Source: UBA4720 sp038227135
GTDB lineage: Bacteria; Gemmatimonadota; Gemmatimonadetes; Gemmatimonadales; Gemmatimonadaceae
DNA length: 24,166 nt
Assembly (NCBI GenBank): GCA_038227135.1
Contig: JBBRQC010000041.1
Location: 1 to 24,166, forward strand
Direction of reading: 5' to 3'
The notes below the pieces were generated by a model. The model had not been told where the DNA came from and ran no database searches. It saw only the letters and a list, made by a program, of their open reading frames with translations. Of this stretch, positions 1-6,222 are shown piece after piece. The translations under genes and the position numbers were made by a program. How positions within the stretch are numbered: the stretch's first letter is position 1; every line of letters begins with the position of its first letter.

Positions 1-2
1 CG

Positions 3-188
3 CCGACATTCGGATTCGGGGTGTACAAGCAGATCGGCCTGACTCTCAGCTCGTTTCTCGCCGTTGCGATCTATGCCGCGCTGATGTGGCTGAGCACCTG
101 GTGGCTGAGACGTTTCCGCTTTGGCCCGATGGAGTGGCTATGGCGCTCTGCAACCTATGCGAAGTGGCAACCAATGAGGATAGCCTAG
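3..188 (+). CDS. DUF418 family membrane protein, C-terminal fragment (cut by window edge)
   Basis: Reading frame 3 is open from the window edge to a TAG at 186-188, giving about 61 residues. It contains a hydrophobic helix followed by WWLRRFRFGPMEWLWRS and a TYAKWQPMRI tail. This is the characteristic end of DUF418 (YeiB-like) proteins, multi-spanning inner-membrane proteins of unknown or transport-linked function. The start and the earlier membrane helices lie left of the window, so the length cannot be judged. An overlapping frame (86-388) is open longer but has no recognisable content. The family match to the terminal motif is from memory; function is unknown. Confidence 0.8.
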   Translation, partial: PTFGFGVYKQIGLTLSSFLAVAIYAALMWLSTWWLRRFRFGPMEWLWRSATYAKWQPMRIA

Positions 189-521
189 CAAGCAAGTTTC
201 GTCTCGGTATCATGCTGGAGCGCGAGTACCCATGGGAGAGCCAAAGTGAATCGATTGACGACCCATACGCTCTGCGCATGGATGCGCTCGACTTATTGCG
301 GTTAGTCCAGCCTCAGCGAATCTCTTTCCCACCCCTCGGTTGCTCGCACGGGAGAACGCATGAAGGCAGAGGCGCTGGCCCGTTCTGAGCACGAAGATTC
401 TTGAGGGGATGACTCGAAGTACCGCCGATCGCTCCCGATTCATCCTCGGCGATCTCATGCGGAGTTCTATGGCCACTCACGGGATGTGGTGAGTTGTCCT
501 GATAGAGTTCGCTCGGGTATC
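189..521. other. Non-coding or unrecognised stretch
   Basis: This stretch lies between the end of the DUF418 gene and the first small paralog. Short open frames exist on both strands, but none has a convincing ribosome site, codon pattern or family motif. No RNA gene or mobile-element end was seen. Confidence 0.4.
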
Positions 522-821
522 TCATCCGAGGGCTCTCGGGACGAGTTCGGCATTAGACAAAAGGGCCAGAAGAAGACTCTCCTCCATTGCAGCCCATCTA
601 TCGGGGACTGGACTCGATCGCCTCTTTTCTGATCCCGATTGAAACGTCAGCCATCCACGTCGGCGCGCCTCCGAAACGTACGAAGGTATGGTTCCGCTCG
701 TCCCAGGAATAGAGAGGTACCTGCTGAGGGCCGAAACCCTGTTGTGGGCAATGCCCGAAGGGAAAGTCTCCCAAACGTTCCAGGATCGTCCGCTAGGTTC
801 GCTAATCACTCTTAATGCCAT
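522..821 (-). CDS. Small hypothetical protein, GWLxF/EKRR paralog copy 1
   Basis: This 99-residue protein has an ATG start and AAGGG about nine bases upstream on the minus strand. It aligns with the protein at 1595-1867 over its whole length. Shared features are an N-terminal G-R-x-W-x-V block near residues 11-16, a central GWL[ST]F followed by EKRR, then a P-x-x-W and a leucine-rich C-terminus ending in VP+xL. No signal peptide, membrane helix or metal motif is visible. Similar short Trp-rich proteins seem frequent in Gemmatimonadota, but I know no assigned function. Conservation between two copies on opposite strands is the main evidence that it is a real gene. It may belong to the integrated element inferred at this end. 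Confidence 0.7.
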   Translation of the reverse strand: MALRVISEPSGRSWNVWETFPSGIAHNRVSALSRYLSIPGTSGTIPSYVSEARRRGWLTFQSGSEKRRSSPVPDRWAAMEESLLLALLSNAELVPRALG

Positions 822-1594
822 AAGCTACAGCCCTTGAGGAACTACTGTTGACCTAGACTCGGTGGACTATTGCGTGATAAGCCTTAGTGCACCATGCAAC
901 AATCGCCAGGTGATAGCAACAGGAGGGTTTAGGGAGCTGAGGATTTTATCGGCGCTGCGATGTTCGTAGTCCGCTGGGCGCACAAAAGTCCGGCAATGGG
1001 GATCGACAGGATGCCGGCAATAGAGGCTCCTGCCATATGCAAACCGGCTCCCCGCCGGACTTTGCGTTATTGATCATGCGCCTGATAAGCGTAAGGTGTG
1101 GGAAGACCCGCCACCCACTTGGCGCGTGAATGTAGTAAATGCCCTTGCCGCGGTCGGCGGCCCGGGTCAGCGGCAGATACACGGCCCGAGCGCGACCTAT
1201 CAACTCGACCCGCCCACGGGCGACAACCCCGCTGAGATCACTTCAAGACAAAACCATGGCGTCAACCGCTTGACTCGACCTCATGTGGTTAAGAGAATGG
1301 AGGCCGCTGAGTTGCCGCCTTGGAGTGCAGTCTTGAGTAACGAACGCGATACGAAACGACGGAATCCGAGTGCTAGGTGGATGAGTACGAGGTTGCGTCA
1401 GTTGGGAAACCCTACCCTACGCACGCGTTCTCGCGTTATGGAAGGCAGCTACGCCCGTGAAAAAGCGTTTCTCTTAGCGAACCGCACGAGCTTTTTGCGA
1501 CACCGAACTTGGGTCGAAGCGCAGTGCACATTTGTGCTCGTTGATTTTCTGTTAGCTTCGATGCTAGGAATTCTTCCATCGAGGAGGTCGGGTT
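822..1594. other. Long stretch without a supportable gene
   Basis: About 770 bases separate paralog copies 1 and 2. Open frames occur at 946-1203 (minus) and 1096-1605 (plus), but neither has a recognisable domain, a good ribosome site or the codon pattern of the confident genes. The base composition is lower in GC than the operons further right. It may hold decayed genes of the integrated element. I see no RNA gene, CRISPR array or inverted-repeat pair. Confidence 0.45.
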
Positions 1595-1867
1595 TTGGCG
1601 CCTAGGGTCTTGGTCGATGAGAACGGGGTTCGTTGGGAAGTAAGACTCATTATTCCTACGACGCCGAACAGGCCGTTCGAAGGAAAAGTGCTTAGGCACA
1701 GCGGAGCTTACCCTCGGGCGTTAGAGAATGGGTGGCTTTCTTTCGAGAGCCCGACTGAGAAACGCCGTTTAGCGCCTGCGCCTGAAGGATGGGATTCCGC
1801 GAGCGACGAGGAGCTGGCCGCATTCCTTAAGCGAGCGGTGTCGGTGCCCAAACGGCTCAACGGGTAG
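1595..1867 (+). CDS. Small hypothetical protein, GWLxF/EKRR paralog copy 2
   Basis: This 90-residue protein starts at TTG 1595, supported by a strong ribosome site GAGGAGG at 1581-1587 with seven bases of spacing. It keeps the family pattern: D-x-N-G-x-x-W-x-V near residues 8-16, GWLSF and EKRRLAPAPxGW in the middle, and an acidic then leucine-rich end closing in VPKRLNG. It is soluble and has no signal peptide. It is the best preserved of the three copies here and the opposite strand to the other two. Function unknown; the repetition of the family within 1.6 kb is the notable feature. Confidence 0.75.
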   Translation: MAPRVLVDENGVRWEVRLIIPTTPNRPFEGKVLRHSGAYPRALENGWLSFESPTEKRRLAPAPEGWDSASDEELAAFLKRAVSVPKRLNG

Positions 1868-1871
1868 GGGG

Positions 1872-2090
1872 TTACTGAGGTCCGCATTTCACAACCCGAT
1901 TAGCGAGTCGACACCAAATCCAGAGTTGATCAGAAGAAGCTGTCTTTCTTCGCTCCATTCCGGTGTAGGGAAATCCAGAGTTAGCGACCGCTATACGTCT
2001 CTCCTGTCTCCGCCTTTCCGCTGCTGTGGGCAGGACGAGCCACACTTCCCACGGTCGCCCCTCGGGGTCGCGGAACGCCTTGTATCCCAT
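1872..2090 (-). pseudogene. GWLxF/EKRR paralog copy 3, probably frameshifted or deleted
   Basis: The minus-strand ATG at 2090 has GGGAGG six bases upstream. The first ~20 residues (F-x-D-P-E-G-R-P-W-E-V-W) match copies 1 and 2 closely. After that the expected GWLxF...EKRR block is missing and the frame runs into 72 residues of unrelated sequence. The +1 frame over the same end reads a P-x-P-E-W-S-E-E-R-x-LLL segment resembling the family's C-terminal part. A 12-bp direct repeat (AAATCCAGAGTT at 1916-1927 and 1971-1982, 55 bp apart) lies in the damaged part. An internal deletion or duplication with frameshift is the simplest reading. It could instead be a divergent but working short form. Confidence 0.5.
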
Positions 2091-2184
2091 CCTCGCCTCC
2101 CGTGAATTGGCACGTCACTCCATAGCTCCAAATGCAGATGAGGTGCCAGATTCCTCCATTGGAGGTCGCACTTCGAAAACAGGC

Positions 2185-2391
2185 TCACGTCGCCTTCGTG
2201 TTCTCAGTATCGCGTTCGAAGAGAGCGTCTTTCTTAGTCCAAGAATGCGTTTGTCCGCATGCGGGACATTCAATTGGGTTTTGTTCGACGGGTGACGCTT
2301 CAAAGATTGTAGGGTCCATGGCGAAGCCCGTGTTTATCAGCTTCCCCGTGGTCGGACACTTTATGAATATGCGATTCACGGTTTCTGCCAT
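2185..2391 (-). CDS. Small zinc-ribbon-like protein
   Basis: The 68-residue protein reads KCPxTG near residues 11-16, TGFAMD-x-x-x-F at 21-30, then CPACGQTHSW at 42-51 and a charged end. Cys12, Cys42, Cys45 and His49 could bind one zinc. Short proteins with this KCP...TG...F...CPxCG...HxW layout are familiar from many bacteria as uncharacterised. It has no signal peptide or membrane segment. The upstream region shows no strong ribosome site, so the start rests on the match of the N-terminus to the pattern. It sits alone between paralog copy 3 and the membrane-anchored hypothetical protein. Function unknown; a structural zinc site is inference. Confidence 0.72.
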   Translation of the reverse strand: MAETVNRIFIKCPTTGKLINTGFAMDPTIFEASPVEQNPIECPACGQTHSWTKKDALFERDTENTKAT

Positions 2392-2531
2392 CGATTGAGG
2401 GTAGACAGCGTCGCAAGAATTGGGCGGTTCCTAATAGATAAACCGGCGTCGGGGGTGAACTCCCGCCCGAGGATAGCTACGGCGGAAGCGGAACCGGTCG
2501 GGGATGATCTCGAAGCATTCGATCCCTTGCC

Positions 2532-3008
2532 TCAAGGGAGCTTCTGAGGCACCGTAGGCGAGTCGTCGCGTTCTACTGGGGGGCTTGGGCTGACATCCTC
2601 CGATAGTCGAAGCACATCACCGTACCCATTGTTTCTACAGTACTCACGCAGCTGAGGATTATCGGAAATCCGTTCGAGGTACCACGCAAAAATTTGCAGC
2701 TCGTCTACGGTTAGCGTTTTCGCTGTATAGACAGCGTATGCGAAACGGTCAAACACGTTCAGAGTTTTGTCCAATGCGTGAAGGCGCGCTGCACGCTTGG
2801 GATCGTCGCTCGTGGTATCCGAGAGAATATCTTCGACCGAGACTGTATCGCGATCCTCTAGCAGCTGGATCGTCGCGTTTATTTCAGGATCCGTCTCGAT
2901 GTAGCGGACCTGTTCGAACAGGAATTCAGTCCGTCTCCAGCGTAACTCCGCCTTTCGACGATCGAAGTAAGTGATGAGGGTCCACACACCACCCACCACC
3001 AGAATCAA
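2532..3008 (-). CDS. Membrane-anchored hypothetical protein, DUF4760-like
   Basis: The 158-residue product begins with one hydrophobic helix, followed by a charged soluble domain with R-W-R-R-T-E-F-L-F-E and a conserved-looking LDKTLNVFDRFAYAVYTAKT...ELQIFAWYLERI...YCRNNGYGDVLRL core. This layout resembles uncharacterised DUF4760-type proteins. The frame is open upstream to a stop near 3090 but offers only TTG at 3008, with no good ribosome site. The true start is therefore uncertain, and the helix probably begins a few residues earlier (GKYLVSTLILVVGG). The gene may have lost its 5' end. A 7-bp inverted repeat (2523-2529 with 2533-2539) overlaps the stop. Function unknown. Confidence 0.6.
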   Translation of the reverse strand: MILVVGGVWTLITYFDRRKAELRWRRTEFLFEQVRYIETDPEINATIQLLEDRDTVSVEDILSDTTSDDPKRAARLHALDKTLNVFDRFAYAVYTAKTLTVDELQIFAWYLERISDNPQLREYCRNNGYGDVLRLSEDVSPSPPVERDDSPTVPQKLP

Positions 3009-3286
3009 GGTCGAAACGAGATACTTCCCGTTGCTAAAGCAAAAATGGCCGCATAGTGAAAAATACGCCGAGAATGGTATGCGGCATTATCCGAGAAACC
3101 CACCCGAGGCGACATGTCTATTTCCTATCACCGTACTGTCACTTTTCTATCAACAGCCCGGGGGGGGAACTCTTCACGGGGGATATCTACTAACCCGTCA
3201 TCGCTGTCACCGAATCGACTTGAGGTGACTACCGACGATATCCCGCGACCCCGAACGCAGCATTTGATCTTTATTGGGCTGGAGCA
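3009..3286. other. Non-coding stretch of probable element end
   Basis: There is no supportable gene. The stretch contains the tandem 22-bp repeats at 3115-3158 and a run of eight G at about 3160. Open frames here lack recognisable content. Confidence 0.45.
3115..3158 (+). repeat. Tandem 22-bp repeat with TGTC...TTCTATCA-type units
   Basis: Two adjacent 22-base units (3115-3136 and 3137-3158) each begin TGTC and continue into a T-rich TTTCCTATCA or TTTTCTATCA block. A third and a looser fourth unit occur in the same orientation at 13717-13758. The pattern recalls the multiple terminal repeats at ends of IS21-type insertion sequences, but no transposase is present. It could also be a regulatory site repeated in the genome. 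Confidence 0.45.
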
Positions 3287-3289
3287 TGT

Positions 3290-3313
3290 GTCAGTTTCTG
3301 GGTCAGTTTCTCC
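3290..3313 (+). repeat. Direct repeat GTCAGTTTCT x2
   Basis: Two 12-base units (3290-3301 and 3302-3313) share GTCAGTTTCT. They lie about 95 bases from the tRNA-Pro fragment. Arm-type integrase binding sites often look like this, but the assignment is a guess. Confidence 0.35.
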
Positions 3314-3397
3314 CGACATATTCCGGTATCGACAACGGAGAAGTACCGCGCCGACGCCCTGTTCTCCCAGCTAACCCGACAAGTTGTCGTAGTTTGA
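3311..3397 (+). pseudogene. Possible tyrosine-recombinase C-terminal remnant
   Basis: The frame ending at TGA 3395-3397 reads RHIPVSTTEKYRADALFSQL and a short tail. The arrangement H-x-x-V-S-T-T-E-x-Y matches the usual LGHxxxxTTxxY motif around the catalytic tyrosine of phage-type integrases (Tyr codon at 3344-3346), although the LG before His is replaced by SR. The upstream catalytic Arg-Lys-His-x-x-Arg region is not visible, so at most the last ~28 codons survive. Its position 12 bases before the tRNA-Pro fragment is where integrase genes commonly sit. The resemblance is short and could be chance. Confidence 0.4.
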
Positions 3398-3408
3398 TTT
3401 CTATTTGC

Positions 3409-3455
3409 CCTGCTTTGGGAGCAGGAGGTCCCCGGTTCAAATCCGGGCGCCCCGA
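3409..3455 (+). pseudogene. tRNA-Pro(TGG) 3' fragment, probable attachment site
   Basis: The fragment holds a full anticodon arm (CCTGC/GCAGG with loop TTTGGGA, anticodon TGG), variable region, T arm (CCCGG TTCAAAT CCGGG) and the 3' acceptor strand CGCCCCG plus A. The matching 5' strand CGGGGCG and the D arm are absent upstream. A half tRNA beginning at the anticodon arm is what integration of an element by a tyrosine recombinase leaves at its distal end. The native-looking terminator follows directly on the right, so the element would extend to the left. It is not a functional tRNA as it stands. Confidence 0.75.
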
Positions 3456-3466
3456 CTGATAAGTTG

Positions 3467-3501
3467 AGCCCCTGCAATGTTTGCCGTTGCAGGGGCTTTT
3501 T
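3467..3501 (+). terminator. Rho-independent terminator after tRNA-Pro fragment
   Basis: AGCCCCTGCAA (3467-3477) pairs perfectly with TTGCAGGGGCT (3487-3497) around a nine-base loop and is followed by a T run to 3501. It probably was the terminator of the original tRNA-Pro gene. Confidence 0.88.
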
Positions 3502-3512
3502 AATGTTGGGAT

Positions 3513-3566
3513 GGTCCGTTCCGGAGGTGGTCTGTTCCGGAGGTGGTCCGTCCTAGGGCGGTCCGT
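3513..3566 (+). repeat. Short tandem repeat, about 16-bp unit
   Basis: GGTCCGTTCCGGAGGT at 3513-3528 is followed by a copy with one change at 3529-3544, then a diverged unit at 3545-3559 and a partial GGTCCGT at 3560-3566. It lies between the tRNA terminator and the SDR gene and encodes nothing obvious. Confidence 0.7.
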
Positions 3567-3688
3567 GCTCTCCAAATAACTCCACGATCGCCGTCGCCTT
3601 GTTAGCAGTCAGCGTTTTGGGGTAAATCGTGGGTCAGGGTGGGAACTGACGCGCAACCAGAAGGACGAATACGCAGCGGTTCGTGGAA

Positions 3689-4465
3689 CTACTGGTTCAC
3701 GCCACTCGCCAGGAAACCACCGTCGACCGCGAGCAGGTGTCCGGTAACGAAGCTCGCCGCTTCTGATGCCAGAAAAACGGCGGCCCCCGCAACCTCCCCG
3801 GGCTGACCGAAGCGTCGCATCGGTGTGCGCATCAAGAGCTCGCGGCCACGATCGGTACCGTCGAGCAAGCCTTCGTTCAGAGCAGTTCGAAACACGCCGG
3901 GCAATATGGCGTTGACACAGACGTTGTGGGGCGCCCATTCGACCGCGAGAGATTTCGTGAGTGCGGCCACGCCAGCCTTGCTCGCACCGTACGCTGCGAC
4001 TTCGTATAGTGCGACGATGGACGTCAAAGAGCCGATGTTTATGATGCGCCCGTAACTGCGCTCGATCATGTGGCGTCCGAACACCCGGCAGGCGCGCAAC
4101 ATTCCCGTCAGATTCGTGTCCATGATCTCGTTCCACTCGGCGTCAGACACATCGAGCGTGGGACGTCGTACGGTTCGTCCGGCGGCGTTCACCAGGATGT
4201 CAACCTTGCCGAACTTCTCTATTGCTGCATCGGCGAGCGCTTGCAGGGAGTCGGAATCCGACACGTCCGCGGCCATCGCCAGCGACCGGCGGCCACGCGC
4301 TTCGACCTCACGCGCCGCTTCCTTCGCCAGCTTCGCCCGACGTCCGGTGGGGACGACGTCCGCGCCTGCATCGGCAAGACCAAGGGCGATCGCTTTTCCG
4401 ATACCCGAGGTCGCGCCGACGACAACGGCGATGCGGCCTGATAAATCAAGAGCTGCCAAGGACAT
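3689..4465 (-). CDS. SDR family oxidoreductase, candidate D-fructuronate reductase
   Basis: A 258-residue classical short-chain dehydrogenase. Visible are the NAD(P) motif GATSGIG at 17-23, the NAAG variant of NNAG near 93-96, Asn118, and the catalytic Ser146, Tyr159 and Lys163 (YGASK). ATG 4465 is chosen; GTG 4471 is an in-frame alternative, and neither has a strong ribosome site. The sequence type resembles KduD or gluconate 5-dehydrogenase. It is transcribed divergently from the KDG kinase operon with under 50 bp between starts, suggesting shared control. The operon supplies every step of glucuronate breakdown except fructuronate reductase. In Bacillus that step is done by an SDR rather than the long-chain UxuB, so this is the best candidate here. 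The substrate is inference; the fold is clear. Confidence 0.85.
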   Translation of the reverse strand: MSLAALDLSGRIAVVVGATSGIGKAIALGLADAGADVVPTGRRAKLAKEAAREVEARGRRSLAMAADVSDSDSLQALADAAIEKFGKVDILVNAAGRTVRRPTLDVSDAEWNEIMDTNLTGMLRACRVFGRHMIERSYGRIINIGSLTSIVALYEVAAYGASKAGVAALTKSLAVEWAPHNVCVNAILPGVFRTALNEGLLDGTDRGRELLMRTPMRRFGQPGEVAGAAVFLASEAASFVTGHLLAVDGGFLASGVNQ

Positions 4466-4512
4466 GATCACTAGAATCTGGTGAGCAGGTTGGCTACAAC
4501 GTAAGATTGCGC

Positions 4513-5526
4513 ATGGATCTCGTCACCTTCGGCGAAGCGATGGTCCGGCTTACGCCGACATCCTTTCAGAGGCTCGAGCAGACGCACGGCTTTGACGCGT
4601 ACGTCGGGGGCGGCGAGTTGAATGTCGCTGTCGCGGCGGCTCGGCTCGGGGTCTCATCGCGCTGGGTATCGCGCCTGCCTGAAAACGCTCTCGGCCGGAT
4701 GATCGCCAGTCGCGCCCGCGAACAGGGTGTTGACATACACGTCGAGTGGACGCCGGACGACAGGGCGGGCCTTTACTTCGCCGAGCTCGGAGCAGCCCCT
4801 CGCGCGAGCAGTGTGCTTTACGATCGCGCTGGATCTGCTATCAGTAGAATCAGGCCGGGTAGCATTGACTGGCCGTCCGCATTTGCCGGGGCGAGCTGGT
4901 TTCACGTCAGTGGAATTACACCGGCGCTGAGCGAATCCGCCGCCAAGGTCACTGCGGAGTCGATGCGAGCAGCAAAGAAGGCGGGACTGATGGTCAGCTA
5001 TGATTTGAACTATCGCAGCAAGCTTTGGAGTGCTGAAAAGGCGCGGGCGGTACAGGAGCCGCTGATGGAGCATGTCGACGTGCTCATGACGACTGAAGAA
5101 GACACACTGGTCGTGTTTGGCGTCGGCGCGGAGAAACCAGACGGCTACCAGCGCGTCGAAGCGGAATCGTATTCCCAGGTCGCGCTCACACTCGAGAAAC
5201 AATTCGACCTTCGCGCGGTCGCAATCACTCTCCGCGAGAACCCAAGAGTGCTGTTGAACAGTTGGAGCGCCATCATCGCGGCCGACGGCAACATTCACCG
5301 CGCACCTCGCTACGAGGTCGAGGTCGTGGACCGCATCGGGGCGGGCGACGCATTCAGCGCGGGATTGATCGTGAGCCGCCTCGAGAATCGTAGCTGGGAC
5401 GACTCGGTACGATTCGCGACTGCGGCCTCCGCGCTCAAGCACGGCATCCCGGGCGACTTCTGCCTGGTGACGCGAAAAGAGGTGGATCAGCTCCTGGGCG
5501 GCACGAGTCTGCGCGTTTCACGATGA
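4513..5526 (+). CDS. kdgK: 2-keto-3-deoxygluconate (KDG) kinase, PfkB family
   Basis: A 337-residue ribokinase-family enzyme phosphorylating KDG to KDPG in the cytoplasm. The N-terminal substrate motif GGGELNVAVAAARLG, the DLNYRSKLW motif typical of KDG kinases, and the C-terminal PfkB signature RIGAGDAFSAGL (catalytic Asp279) are all present. ATG 4513 fits the family N-terminus (MDLVTFGEAMVRL); TTG 4507 is an in-frame alternative. Length is normal for KdgK. It heads the + strand operon, and its stop overlaps the aldolase start by four bases, implying translational coupling. Its product is the direct substrate of that neighbour. Fructokinase is the main alternative, made unlikely by the context. 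Confidence 0.92.
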   Translation: MDLVTFGEAMVRLTPTSFQRLEQTHGFDAYVGGGELNVAVAAARLGVSSRWVSRLPENALGRMIASRAREQGVDIHVEWTPDDRAGLYFAELGAAPRASSVLYDRAGSAISRIRPGSIDWPSAFAGASWFHVSGITPALSESAAKVTAESMRAAKKAGLMVSYDLNYRSKLWSAEKARAVQEPLMEHVDVLMTTEEDTLVVFGVGAEKPDGYQRVEAESYSQVALTLEKQFDLRAVAITLRENPRVLLNSWSAIIAADGNIHRAPRYEVEVVDRIGAGDAFSAGLIVSRLENRSWDDSVRFATAASALKHGIPGDFCLVTRKEVDQLLGGTSLRVSR

Positions 5527-6188
5527 CGACCAGGACCCGGTCGCGGTCTTCGGTTATATCCAGGCTGCGCGAAGTTGGAATCATTCCCGTGATCCGCGCC
5601 GACAGCGCCGATGCAGCAAAGTCGGTCGTCGAAGCGCTGGCGCAGGCGGGGCTCGCCGTCGCCGAAATCACGATGACGATCCCTCGCGCGATCGATGCGA
5701 TCGCATCGGTGACAAAGCACTTCGGCGACAAAGTGCTCGTTGGCGCTGGTACCGTGACGGACGCCGACACAGCGAGGCGCGCCGTAGATGCGGGCGCTGA
5801 ATTCATCGTCACGCCTTGTCTCGTTCCGGAAGTGATCGATGCGGCACGGCGCGCGGAAGTCGCGATTCTGCCCGGTGCCCTGACGCCAACGGAGGTGCTC
5901 CACGCATTTCGCCTGGGGGGCGACATGGTGAAAGTGTTTCCCGCACAGAGCGTGGGCGGCGCGGCGTACCTCCGTGCCCTGCGCGGACCTTTCCCGGAGA
6001 TCCCGTTGGTCCCCACCGGGGGCGTGACACTCGAAAATCTGCACGAGATGTTCGACGCGGGGGCCGCCGCGGTCGGTGTCGGCGGCGAGATGATCTCGAA
6101 GGACGCGCTCGCTCGACGAGACTATGCGGCTATAAGTACGCTCGCTGGCCAATTCCTCACGGCCGTCCTGAAAGCGCGCGCGCGGTGA
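5523..6188 (+). CDS. eda: KDPG aldolase (2-dehydro-3-deoxy-phosphogluconate aldolase)
   Basis: A 221-residue class I aldolase splitting KDPG into pyruvate and glyceraldehyde-3-phosphate. It shows the AEITM segment with the catalytic glutamate (Glu48), GAGTV, the TPC segment, PGALTPTE and the Schiff-base lysine Lys137 in KVFPA. The phosphate-binding PTGGV and GVGGEM loops follow. The length fits Eda. Its ATG overlaps the KDG kinase stop (ATGA). The start has no separate ribosome site, in keeping with coupled translation. A 34-base gap separates it from the mannonate dehydratase. Some family members act on KDPGal too, but the neighbouring mannonate dehydratase points to KDPG. Confidence 0.94.
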   Translation: MTTRTRSRSSVISRLREVGIIPVIRADSADAAKSVVEALAQAGLAVAEITMTIPRAIDAIASVTKHFGDKVLVGAGTVTDADTARRAVDAGAEFIVTPCLVPEVIDAARRAEVAILPGALTPTEVLHAFRLGGDMVKVFPAQSVGGAAYLRALRGPFPEIPLVPTGGVTLENLHEMFDAGAAAVGVGGEMISKDALARRDYAAISTLAGQFLTAVLKARAR

Positions 6189-6222
6189 GCCTTTTCATCG
6201 CCGCGAACGAGCCGTACATCGG

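Noticed and set aside
86..388. 100-residue + strand open frame at the left end
   Set aside because: It overlaps the recognisable DUF418 C-terminus in another frame and has no ribosome site or family motif.
946..1203. 85-residue minus-strand open frame
   Set aside because: Reads as unpatterned sequence with no recognisable domain or ribosome site; the opposite strand is open as well.
1096..1605. 169-residue + strand open frame
   Set aside because: No hydrophobic pattern, domain or start signal supports it, and its end overlaps the well-supported start of paralog copy 2.
3409..3455. Functional tRNA-Pro gene
   Set aside because: The 5' acceptor strand and D arm are missing upstream, so it cannot fold as a full tRNA.
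3271..3477. Minus-strand open frame reading GAPGFEPGTSCSQS
   Set aside because: This is the well-known spurious translation of the antisense strand of a tRNA 3' half, not a protein.
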